Notes under the pieces: generated by a model
What the model was told of the DNA's origin: nothing
Database searches by the model: none
The model's input: only the letters and a program-made list of their open reading frames with translations
Translations under genes and position numbers: made by a program
Shown here: one piece after another, positions 15,387 to 21,751 of the stretch
Numbering within the stretch: position 1 is the first letter of the stretch
Layout of the letters: every line of letters begins with the position of its first letter
Source: Clostridia bacterium
GTDB lineage: Bacteria; Bacillota; Clostridia; Oscillospirales; CAG-272
Assembly: GCA_017625275.1 (NCBI GenBank)
Contig: JAGALI010000145.1
Span: 1-21,751, forward strand
Direction of reading: 5' to 3'
DNA length: 21,751 nucleotides

Positions 15387-16910
15387 TTGAACTGGGAAAT
15401 TTTTGTTATGGTCGTATATTTTATCGCCATGCTTGGAATAGGAATCCTTTTCTTTGTTCGTTCAAAGAGTAAGACGGACAAGGATTACTTCCTTGGTGGT
15501 AGAACTATGGGACCTTGGGTTACTGCTATGAGTGCTCAGGCCTCTGATATGAGTGCTTGGCTTTTGATGGGTCTACCTGGAAGTATTTTGGCATTTGGTC
15601 TTGGTCAGGCTTGGATTGGTATCGGTCTTGCCATCGGTACTGCACTTAACTGGATACTTATTGCAAAGAGGCTTCGTCGTTTTTCACAGGCAACAAACGA
15701 CTCTATAACTCTACCACAATATCTTTCTAACCGTTTTGCTACAAAGAGCAAGGCGCTTCAGATTTCTTGTGCTGTAGTATTTCTTGTTTGCTTTACTGTT
15801 TATGTTGCCTCTGCCTTTGTTGCAGGTGCTAACGTATTCACATCGCTATTCCCTAAAATTGACAGAAGCATTGCTATGCTTATTTTTGCACTAATCCTTA
15901 TCATTTACACCTTCCTCGGTGGATATAAGGCTGTTTGCTGGACTGACTTTTTCCAAGGACTTTTGATGCTTGTTGCAGTTTTGGCTGTTCCAATCATTAT
16001 CGTTTTGACAAAGGACCTTGATACAGCTATTCTTGGAAATATTGTGCTCGGTAGTGATGGCACTGCATATGCGTTTACTGGAAATCTTTTCAAGGCTTCC
16101 TTCGCTGAAATCATCAGTGGTCTTGCTTGGGGACTTGGATATTTCGGCATGCCTCATATTTTAGTTCGCTTTATGGGAATCAAGAAGGCTTCAATGGTTA
16201 AAAAGTCAGCTATTGTAGCTATCACTTGGGTTGTTCTCGCACTCTTGGCTGTTATTCTTATCGCCGTATTTGGAAGAATGCTTATCGGCACTGAGCTTTT
16301 GGTTGATGGTCAGCAAAGCATGGTATTTGTTGAGCTTTCAAGAATGCTGTTCCCTGCTGCTATCTCTGGCATTTTGCTAGCTGCTATTATCGCTGCCTCA
16401 ATGTCAACCGCTGACAGCCAGCTTCTTGTTGCATCATCCTCGTTCACATCTGATATCTACAAGCCACTCATTCGTAAGGATGCGTCTGACAAGGAAACCC
16501 TTTGGGTTGGCCGTGGCGTTGTTGTTATAATCGCTATTATCGCTTACTTTATCGCTAGCAGTAAGGGTCAGGGTGCTCAGGCTATTATGAACCTTGTTGA
16601 AAATGCATGGGCTGGATTTGGCTCTGCCTTTGGTTCAGTTGTTATTCTTTCTGTATTCTGGAGACGCTTTACCTACAAGGGTGCTCTTGCAGGAGTTGTC
16701 GCCGGTGCGCTTGCTGATGTTATTTGGCTCGCATTCCTTTCAAAGCCAACCGGAATTTATGAAATCATTCCTGGCTTTATTTGCAGTATGCTAGCTTGCG
16801 TAATCGTAACTCTTATCGACAAGGAGCCTTCTAAGGAGGTTACCGATATATTCGATGCTGCGATGTCTCTTACCGACGAAGAGGAAGAGGCTGTTGTGGC
16901 AGAGGATTAA
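15387..16910 (+). CDS. putP: Sodium/solute symporter of the SSS family, probable sodium/proline symporter
   Basis: A 507-residue membrane protein. The segment SAQASDMSAWLLMGLPGSI aligns with the sodium-site helix of PutP (Asp54 corresponds to Asp55 of the E. coli protein). The later AASMSTADSQLLVASSSFTS is the second sodium-binding helix conserved in SSS transporters. Thirteen helices are expected and the hydrophobic pattern agrees. It should import proline with sodium; another solute of the SSS family cannot be excluded. The start is a TTG at 15387-15389 with GAGAGGT seven bases upstream and the first helix starting within a few residues. The C-terminus is a short acidic cytoplasmic tail (about 485-507). 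It is monocistronic with its own promoter and terminator. Confidence 0.92.
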   Translation: MNWEIFVMVVYFIAMLGIGILFFVRSKSKTDKDYFLGGRTMGPWVTAMSAQASDMSAWLLMGLPGSILAFGLGQAWIGIGLAIGTALNWILIAKRLRRFSQATNDSITLPQYLSNRFATKSKALQISCAVVFLVCFTVYVASAFVAGANVFTSLFPKIDRSIAMLIFALILIIYTFLGGYKAVCWTDFFQGLLMLVAVLAVPIIIVLTKDLDTAILGNIVLGSDGTAYAFTGNLFKASFAEIISGLAWGLGYFGMPHILVRFMGIKKASMVKKSAIVAITWVVLALLAVILIAVFGRMLIGTELLVDGQQSMVFVELSRMLFPAAISGILLAAIIAASMSTADSQLLVASSSFTSDIYKPLIRKDASDKETLWVGRGVVVIIAIIAYFIASSKGQGAQAIMNLVENAWAGFGSAFGSVVILSVFWRRFTYKGALAGVVAGALADVIWLAFLSKPTGIYEIIPGFICSMLACVIVTLIDKEPSKEVTDIFDAAMSLTDEEEEAVVAED

Positions 16911-16925
16911 TCACAAAAAAGCAAA

Positions 16926-16955
16926 GGCTGTGACCTTAGGTTCACAGCCTTTTTT
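16926..16955. terminator. Bidirectional terminator between putP and the SGNH esterase genes
   Basis: GGCTGTGA (16926-16933) pairs with TCACAGCC (16942-16949); an inner CC/GG extends the stem past a bulged T. TTTTTT follows on plus, and a slightly broken T-tract (TTTGCTTTTTT) follows on minus. Confidence 0.88.
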
Positions 16956-18062
16956 CTATTTTAAAAGCTCGTTTTCGCAAATCTTATTATAAAGCGCATT
17001 TGCCCAAATTTCGCACCCCTGCTCATTCGGATGTCCGCCGTATTTTGCCACCTGTGGTTCATCCTCGCTTTTTCCAAGATATGGTGTGTTATCAAACACT
17101 AGATCCACTTTTTTAGAAAGAGTTGTCTTTATATATTCATTGATTCTTAGCCATTTTTCCGTTTTTTCCTTGTCGTAATCAAATGGTGGAATCGTCTGCA
17201 AAATCACCATACAGCCCTTTTCCTTTAGCTTGTCTACAATGGTTGAAAGGTCGCTTTTGATTTGTTCCTCGTCCATTCCCTGACAAATATCATTTACGCC
17301 ATAGCAAACAACGACAGCATCATTTTGCTTAACCTTATAGAGCCACGCGCCATCGCTTGAGGCATCGTTTGCCCTACCAAAGCCGATGCCAAGATTCCAA
17401 AAGGCATATTCCTCTCCAAGTGCCTCCGAGACTCTGGCATTCCAAAACAGGTAGGAATTTGTTGGTACACCGATTCCTTGAGTTATCGAATCTCCAGCGT
17501 ACGCTACTCTTGCTTTAACCTCTCTGTCACAGCCCACCATTGAGGCAAATGGCATTGTCTTACAATATTCCCAGCCGTTTTCTCTCTTTACGAACACAGG
17601 AAGAATTGATTCCTCGTGATATGGTATCATATCTCCCGAATATGTAATTTCAAGGCACAAATATTCACCCTTTTCAAAGCTATAGCTAACAGGGTCGGAG
17701 CTAAACAGCTCTCCACGCGCAACCGATTTTGCCAGCTTACCACCAAAGGTAAGCGCAACAAAGCTAGCCTCGTCAACCTCTGGTGCCTTTAGTGCCTCTG
17801 CGCCCTTGCCGATTTGAGCGCATTTTCCAATTCTAGCGCCAAGAAGCTCCCAGCCCTCGCAAATTAGGTTCTTCTGCGATACGGAGCCGTCTGCATAGGT
17901 GCTATCAATAGTGTTTGAAAAAAGAATTGAGTAATTATATTCTCCACCGACAGAGATTTTATAAAAGACTCTACCGACACACACCTCGCCCTTTGTGCTA
18001 AAATACAGCTGATTCGCACTTCCTGCATAGGTGTTAGACACATATTTTTTAAAGAAATCCAT
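16956..18062 (-). CDS. Two-domain SGNH/GDSL-family carbohydrate esterase
   Basis: A 368-residue protein with no signal peptide. Residues about 1-175 look like a beta-rich (jelly-roll type) domain and about 185-365 form an SGNH hydrolase. Block I is AYAGDSITQG with Ser192, block II is NLGIGFGR, block III is CYGVND with Asn257, and block V is GGHPNEQG with His344. The Asp usually found three residues before the His is replaced by Tyr341, leaving an apparent Ser-His dyad. This layout resembles carbohydrate esterase family 2, whose members deacetylate plant polysaccharides, but family membership is inference. The ATG lies two bases after the HAD stop, and its AGAGG site is within the end of that gene, so the two are co-translated. 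Confidence 0.9.
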   Translation of the reverse strand: MDFFKKYVSNTYAGSANQLYFSTKGEVCVGRVFYKISVGGEYNYSILFSNTIDSTYADGSVSQKNLICEGWELLGARIGKCAQIGKGAEALKAPEVDEASFVALTFGGKLAKSVARGELFSSDPVSYSFEKGEYLCLEITYSGDMIPYHEESILPVFVKRENGWEYCKTMPFASMVGCDREVKARVAYAGDSITQGIGVPTNSYLFWNARVSEALGEEYAFWNLGIGFGRANDASSDGAWLYKVKQNDAVVVCYGVNDICQGMDEEQIKSDLSTIVDKLKEKGCMVILQTIPPFDYDKEKTEKWLRINEYIKTTLSKKVDLVFDNTPYLGKSEDEPQVAKYGGHPNEQGCEIWANALYNKICENELLK

Positions 18063-18064
18063 AA

Positions 18065-18865
18065 TTACCTCTTTTTTAATATATCAAGGATTTCCTTGGC
18101 GCTTTCCATGACATAATCAGGCTTTTCCTCTGACGCATCAAGAATCTCTTTTGTTGTCTCTCCACTTAGAACAAGAACAGTTACCGCCCTTGCACCAAGA
18201 CCACTCTTTATATCTGTGTAAATTCTGTCTCCAACAACTGCTGTTTGCTCTCTTGTATAGCCTGTCTTTTCCATGGCAAGAATTGGCATTGTTGGCTCTG
18301 GCTTGCCTATAACAATAGGTCTACGACCTGATACATTATAAAGCATATCACAAACGCTTCCACAGTCTGGCACGCTACCAAATTCGGTAGGGCAAACGTA
18401 GTCAGGATTTGTAGCGATATATGGAATGTTCTTTCTTGTGCAAAGCATTTTTGACACATCATGAAGCTTTTTGAAGGTTAACTCGGTATCAAAGCCCATT
18501 ACGATAAGCTCAACTCTGTCAATATCCTCTGTCACCTCAAAGCCGTTGTCCTCAAGCTCTTTTTTTAAGGACTGTGTTCCACAAACATATAGCTTAGCAC
18601 CACTATGATGCTTCTTTAAATAAAGCACTGTCGCCTGTGACGATGTGATAAAGTCGTCGTATGTAGCCTTTATTCCTAGCTTGTCAAGCTTTTTTATGTA
18701 ATCGGCAACGCTTTTTGAGGAGTTGTTTGTCATAAACATATATTTTCCACCACTTTTCTTAATGGTGTCAAGTAGCTCAAGCGTGAAATCAAAAAGCCTG
18801 TCTCCCAAATAAAGAGTGCCGTCCATGTCAAATAAATATAGTTTTACATTTTCAATTTTATTCAT
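18065..18865 (-). CDS. HAD-superfamily class IIA (NagD/4-nitrophenylphosphatase-like) phosphatase
   Basis: A 266-residue cytoplasmic phosphatase. Motif I is LFDMDGTLYLGD (nucleophile Asp13, acid Asp15), motif II is MFMTNNSSKS, the C2A-type cap lies in the middle, VIGKPEP carries the motif III lysine and VVGDRIYTDI is motif IV. This is the layout of NagD/AraL-type enzymes, which hydrolyse sugar phosphates or nucleoside monophosphates. The start is the ATG at 18863-18865 behind GGGTGGTGAT; an in-frame extension of 24 codons upstream would run through the promoter. It is the first gene of a two-gene operon with the SGNH esterase. Substrate unknown. Confidence 0.92.
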   Translation of the reverse strand: MNKIENVKLYLFDMDGTLYLGDRLFDFTLELLDTIKKSGGKYMFMTNNSSKSVADYIKKLDKLGIKATYDDFITSSQATVLYLKKHHSGAKLYVCGTQSLKKELEDNGFEVTEDIDRVELIVMGFDTELTFKKLHDVSKMLCTRKNIPYIATNPDYVCPTEFGSVPDCGSVCDMLYNVSGRRPIVIGKPEPTMPILAMEKTGYTREQTAVVGDRIYTDIKSGLGARAVTVLVLSGETTKEILDASEEKPDYVMESAKEILDILKKR

Positions 18866-18884
18866 AATATCACCACCCTTTATT

Positions 18885-18913
18885 ATTGTATCACAAAGAA
18901 TTTTATTTTTCAA
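18885..18913 (-). promoter_or_regulatory. Promoter of the NagD-type phosphatase / SGNH esterase operon
   Basis: On the minus strand: TTGAAA (18908-18913), a 17-bp spacer ending in the extended -10 TGA, and TACAAT (18885-18890), 20 bp upstream of the start codon. Confidence 0.75.
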
Positions 18914-18925
18914 CAGTATAAAGGA

Positions 18926-18950
18926 AAAACCAGACACATGGTCTGGTTTT
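18926..18950 (-). terminator. Terminator of the His/Cys repeat protein gene
   Basis: AAAACCAGAC (18926-18935) pairs perfectly with GTCTGGTTTT (18941-18950) around ACATG. In the minus direction a T-run follows. The hairpin is nearly the same as the one at 20942-20968. Confidence 0.88.
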
Positions 18951-18967
18951 CTTTTTGTTAAATAATA

Positions 18968-20746
18968 TCAGTATTTCTTTCTAAGAACGAACCAGTAGAG
19001 GCAGAATCCGCCACCACCAAGAACAGCTACAGCTCCAACAACGATTGCAATAATCACGCCAGCGCCAAGTCCACCCTCATCAGCCTTTTCAAGGGCAGGG
19101 ATTGCTTCCTTTTCTACAAATCCACATACTGTACAGGTGCGTGTCTTTTCACCCTCTTTTTCTTCGGTTGGGGCTACAGTCTCAGTCCAGTCTTCCTCAA
19201 AGGTGTGCTCTGCGTCGATTGTTCTTGTATCAGAGCAAACGCTACATACTGTATCACAATCGCCCTTATAGGTGTGATCTGCAAGAGCCACAACTGTGCC
19301 ACAAGCACTACATTTTCCGTCTGCATCCTTACATGCCATATCAACCGTATGCGCAACTCCACTCTTTCTTGTTCCAGAGCAAACGTCGCACTCTGTGTCG
19401 CAATCGCCAGTATATGTGTGCTTTTCTAGAGATACGGCTGAGCCACAAATATTACATTTATTATCAGCATCAGCACACGCCTTATCAGTTGTATGGGCTG
19501 GAGCATTTTCTCTGGTCTTTGAGCAAATATCGCATATTGGGTCGCATATTCCACCACCATATGTACACACCTCTAAAACAGGGGTCTGCAAGCAAACGCT
19601 ACACTTGCCGTCTGCATCAAAGCACGGATAGTCAGTTACGTGAGAGATTTGAGGAAGTGCTGTTTGGTTACAAATATTACATTTGTTATCTGAATCATAA
19701 CAAGCATAATCAAGAGTATGTGCTCCAGCTACTGTGATAGCCTTTGCGCAGAGATTACACCTTCCGTCAGCATCATAGCAAGCCCTATCACCTGTATGAA
19801 TAAGCTGTGGCTCAGATGAGTAAATATCAACCTCTCGAATAACCTGATGAACATCCCATCGGCTTTTTGGATATACAGTTATAGATTTAACTCCCTTTTC
19901 AACTGTTATTTCTTTTTCCAAAAGAGCATCGGCGGAAAATGTCTCTGCGGAAACTTCATTTCCGTTTATATCAAAGCACTTTACAACGATTTCAAGATTA
20001 CAATTGTAACCATCAGTAAAGGTTTGTCCATTAGACAAGCTTGCGCCACCATTAAACGAAATCTTTACTTTAGAAATAAAATACACCTCATTAAGAGTGA
20101 ATGTGTAAGTTACTTGCTCTCCGGTTGGAGCAGTTATCATTCCAGTATTATAATCTCCATCAGTAAGAAATTTAATATTGGTTCTGGGCCACCAGTTATC
20201 AATTTCAGAATGTGTTACAGAAAACTTTGGCTCCTCTCCATCTGGGGTGTCTGTTATATCAAAATCGTCACCCACAGTCCAGTTGCCTTCTGCATAGTTA
20301 TCTGGTGTTCTCTTGTTGCCACAAACCGAGCATGCGATTGTACATGCATCTGCATAGCTACAGGAGAGAGATGTTACATCTCTTTCAGCGCCACAAACGT
20401 CACATGTAGCATCCTGGCAGGTCGAATATTTATGGGAGGTTTCGGAGGTTCTTGCCTCGCTACAAACATCGCAAGCAAGGTCACAATCTCCAGACCATGT
20501 ATGCGCTGATGGTGTTACAGACTGGCTACAAACATTACAGTTGCCGTCTGCATCCTTGCATACTTTATCAAGAGTATGCTGTGCGGTAATAGTTACTGCT
20601 TCTCCACATGTATTACACTTGCCATCTGCATCATAGCAAGCAAAATCGGTGGTACAAGCAGGGTCGCAAGCTGCAAATGCTTGAACTGTAAATATACAAG
20701 CAAGTGTTGCAATTGCGATTACAAAAAACAAAAGCTTCTTTTTCAT
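18968..20746 (-). CDS. Secreted, membrane-anchored His/Cys-rich repeat protein with a discoidin-like domain
   Basis: A 592-residue surface protein. Residues 1-25 are a signal peptide ending AFA. About 13 short units follow, of two kinds. Type A has the pattern H-T-x-D-x-x-C-x-D-A-D-x-K-C-N-x-C (seven copies at about 33, 57, 317, 343, 369, 418, 466). Type B has H-T-Y-x-G-D-C-D-x-x-C-D-x-C-S-x-T-R (about six copies at 82, 105, 128, 394, 443, 491). They flank a beta-rich insert at about 150-312 that looks like a discoidin (F5/8 type C) carbohydrate-binding domain, with LTDGDYNTG near its start and IREVDIYSS at its end. A helix at about 560-588 followed by RKKY anchors the C-terminus. The DADGKC loops and CxxC pairs suggest metal binding. 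The ATG has GAGAGGA upstream; the gene is monocistronic. Function unknown. Confidence 0.88.
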   Translation of the reverse strand: MKKKLLFFVIAIATLACIFTVQAFAACDPACTTDFACYDADGKCNTCGEAVTITAQHTLDKVCKDADGNCNVCSQSVTPSAHTWSGDCDLACDVCSEARTSETSHKYSTCQDATCDVCGAERDVTSLSCSYADACTIACSVCGNKRTPDNYAEGNWTVGDDFDITDTPDGEEPKFSVTHSEIDNWWPRTNIKFLTDGDYNTGMITAPTGEQVTYTFTLNEVYFISKVKISFNGGASLSNGQTFTDGYNCNLEIVVKCFDINGNEVSAETFSADALLEKEITVEKGVKSITVYPKSRWDVHQVIREVDIYSSEPQLIHTGDRACYDADGRCNLCAKAITVAGAHTLDYACYDSDNKCNICNQTALPQISHVTDYPCFDADGKCSVCLQTPVLEVCTYGGGICDPICDICSKTRENAPAHTTDKACADADNKCNICGSAVSLEKHTYTGDCDTECDVCSGTRKSGVAHTVDMACKDADGKCSACGTVVALADHTYKGDCDTVCSVCSDTRTIDAEHTFEEDWTETVAPTEEKEGEKTRTCTVCGFVEKEAIPALEKADEGGLGAGVIIAIVVGAVAVLGGGGFCLYWFVLRKKY

Positions 20747-20781
20747 AATCTAAATCCTCTCTAATTATAGTTTATAATATA

Positions 20782-20810
20782 ATTATAACATCTACGCGTC
20801 AGTTTTTCAA
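20782..20810 (-). promoter_or_regulatory. Promoter of the His/Cys repeat protein gene
   Basis: On the minus strand: TTGAAA (20805-20810), a 17-bp spacer and a perfect TATAAT (20782-20787), upstream of a GAGAGGA site and the ATG at 20746. Confidence 0.8.
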
Positions 20811-20829
20811 GCATATTGCGCAAATTTAT

Positions 20830-20867
20830 AATGGTGTATAAAATACATTTAAAAAAATTGCACCATT
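20830..20867. repeat. Inverted repeat upstream of the repeat-protein promoter
   Basis: AATGGTG (20830-20836) and CACCATT (20861-20867) are perfect complements 24 bp apart. It lies about 20 bp upstream of the -35 box, where an activator or repressor could bind. No function is shown. Confidence 0.35.
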
Positions 20868-20941
20868 TCGAGATTTTTAATCAGTCAGGCTATCAAGCGA
20901 GATATCACAGACTCTAGCCTTGCTTGAAAAGTAATAAAACA

Positions 20942-20968
20942 AAAAGCCAGACACACGGTCTGGCTTTT
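20942..20968 (-). terminator. Terminator downstream of tRNA-Asn
   Basis: AAAAGCCAGAC (20942-20952) pairs with GTCTGGCTTTT (20958-20968) around ACACG. In the minus direction it begins seven bases after the tRNA 3' end and is followed by a T-run. Confidence 0.88.
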
Positions 20969-20974
20969 GTTTTA

Positions 20975-21050
20975 TGGCTCCCCGAACAGGGCTCGAACCT
21001 GTGACATCATGATTAACAGTCATGCGCTCTACCGACTGAGCTATCGAGGA
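20975..21050 (-). tRNA. tRNA-Asn (anticodon GTT), CCA encoded
   Basis: A 76-nt cloverleaf on the minus strand. The acceptor arms TCCTCGA and TCGGGGA pair (one T-G wobble), the D arm is GCTCAGTCGGTAGAGC, the anticodon stem CATGA/TCATG encloses CTGTTAA with anticodon GTT at 21015-21017, and the T arm is CAGGTTCGAGCCCTG. The discriminator is G, followed by an encoded CCA. All expected conserved bases are present. A terminator follows. I see no clear promoter directly upstream, so it may be transcribed together with the 5S genes. Confidence 0.97.
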
Positions 21051-21080
21051 ATATAGTTAAGAATATCTTTTTTAGTATAT

Positions 21081-21109
21081 CATGCGCTGCGACTCGCTTC
21101 GCTCGCATG
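21081..21109. repeat. Hairpin-forming GC-rich element between tRNA-Asn and a tRNA remnant
   Basis: CATGCG (21081-21086) pairs with CGCATG (21104-21109), and inside it GCGA (21089-21092) pairs with TCGC (21099-21102). No T-tract follows on either strand, so it is not a typical terminator. It stands out from the AT-rich flanks. Confidence 0.5.
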
Positions 21110-21151
21110 CATAAGTTCCACTAGCTAAAACAAGTTTTAGACTGTCACTTA

Positions 21152-21174
21152 TCTACCGACAGAGCTATCGAGGA
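21152..21174 (-). pseudogene. 5' remnant of a tRNA gene
   Basis: On the minus strand these 23 bases match the first 23 bases of the tRNA-Asn at 20975-21050 with one change (A14 to T): the acceptor 5' strand and the D arm. After that the match stops; there is no anticodon stem, T arm or 3' acceptor strand. It is the remains of a duplicated or recombined tRNA and cannot fold as a tRNA. Confidence 0.75.
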
Positions 21175-21391
21175 ATGTCGCGTGGTCGCGAGGACCAATA
21201 TCGATTTAGGCTATTTAAATTTGAAGTGTACGGCACGACAATATAGCCTTGTTAACAGTATATGGGCTAAAAAGGACTTGGTGAGAGGTAAACAAATATA
21301 TTTAAGGAGAGAGAACTAAAGGTTTTTCACCAAGACCTGCCCGTTTTCGAAGTGTTGTCACTTCTGTCATTTGCATATAAAAGGAAAAAAG
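21175..21391. other. Spacer between tRNA remnant and 5S rRNA, no gene
   Basis: No coding frame or complete RNA gene is seen. It holds three inverted repeats: TGGTC/GACCA around GCGAG at about 21187-21201, a wide one with CTTGGTGA (21277-21284) and TCACCAAG (21327-21334), and GAAGTG/CACTTC around TTGT at 21349-21364. Directly after the 5S 3' end (minus direction) comes TTTTTTCCTTTT (about 21380-21391), which could act as a weak termination tract. Confidence 0.6.
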
Positions 21392-21509
<118 letters not shown>

Positions 21510-21633
21510 GCAGTGCCTACGGGGGCAAAAGCTCGTGTTTGTTTAGTCTTAATTGATTAAACTTACTCGATTTTCGCTTTTCCACAAGCTATTCTTTTTT
21601 CCTAGGCGCTTTTTACACGCGCGCCTTCGCGTG
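21510..21633. other. Spacer between the two 5S copies
   Basis: No gene is visible in these 124 bases. A perfect 6-bp GC hairpin, CACGCG/CGCGTG (21616-21621 and 21628-21633), touches the 3' end of 5S copy 2, but no T-tract follows it. I see no convincing promoter for copy 1, so both copies may be cut from one transcript. Confidence 0.6.

Positions 21634-21751
<118 letters not shown>

Noticed and set aside
19102..19737. 211-codon plus-strand open frame opposite the His/Cys repeat gene
   Set aside because: Its regular His/Tyr/Leu pattern is the mirror of the repeat units on the minus strand, and it has no ribosome binding site or promoter. The repeat gene itself has promoter, signal peptide, anchor and terminator.
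18968..20746. Repeat gene considered as a CRISPR-like or tandem DNA repeat array
   Set aside because: The repetition is at protein level with divergent DNA, is in one long open frame, and has no conserved spacer-repeat spacing.
21061..21102. Promoter for tRNA-Asn using TATACT at 21074-21079 (minus strand)
   Set aside because: No acceptable -35 box lies 16-18 bp upstream; the position is occupied by the GC hairpin.

Overview
The window looks like chromosomal DNA from a low-to-mid-GC Gram-positive anaerobe of the Clostridia, probably an uncultured gut or rumen species. The evidence is strong AGGAGG-type ribosome binding sites, -35/-10 promoters with 17-18 bp spacers, hairpin-plus-T-tract terminators at most gene ends, a one-step meso-diaminopimelate dehydrogenase, a cytoplasmic sugar-catabolic gene set, and secreted proteins built from His/Cys modules of a kind often seen in such bacteria. 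The taxonomic placement is inference; no 16S gene is present.

Layout. (1) 1-2393: a truncated Gfo/Idh/MocA sugar oxidoreductase (minus) and a GH35 beta-galactosidase (plus) diverge from a short intergenic region with two face-to-face promoters and a perfect 20-bp palindrome. (2) 2394-5538: a minus-strand operon from a near-consensus promoter encodes a GNAT acetyltransferase, an NSS-family sodium symporter and a trypsin-like lipoprotein protease. (3) 5716-7650: two plus-strand single genes, diaminopimelate dehydrogenase and a ZIP metal transporter. (4) 7649-15285: a minus-strand sugar block. A TIM-barrel epimerase/isomerase-like gene has its own promoter and terminator. It is followed by a second promoter driving GH78 alpha-L-rhamnosidase, xylA, xylB, a Cof-type HAD phosphatase and a membrane-anchored alpha/beta hydrolase. 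(5) 15321-16955: a PutP-like sodium/solute symporter on plus. (6) 16956-18913: a minus-strand pair, a NagD-type HAD phosphatase followed by a two-domain SGNH esterase. (7) 18926-20810: a large secreted, C-terminally membrane-anchored His/Cys repeat protein with a discoidin-like insert. (8) 20942-21751: the minus-strand tail of a ribosomal RNA region, with two identical 5S rRNA genes, a tRNA 5'-half remnant and an intact tRNA-Asn(GTT). The window ends exactly at the end of the second 5S copy.

How the genes fit together: GH35, GH78, the SGNH esterase, xylA/xylB and the isomerase/dehydrogenase genes suggest intracellular breakdown of imported plant oligosaccharides carrying galactose, rhamnose, xylose and probably acetyl groups. 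Xylose would enter the pentose phosphate pathway through XylA and XylB. The glycosidases have no signal peptides and no sugar transporter lies in the window, so uptake must be encoded elsewhere. I see no phage, CRISPR, IS element or defence system. The least ordinary items are the His/Cys repeat protein (and its module shared with the protease), the SGNH enzyme lacking the usual catalytic Asp, two well-formed palindromes at promoters, and the doubled 5S with tRNA debris.
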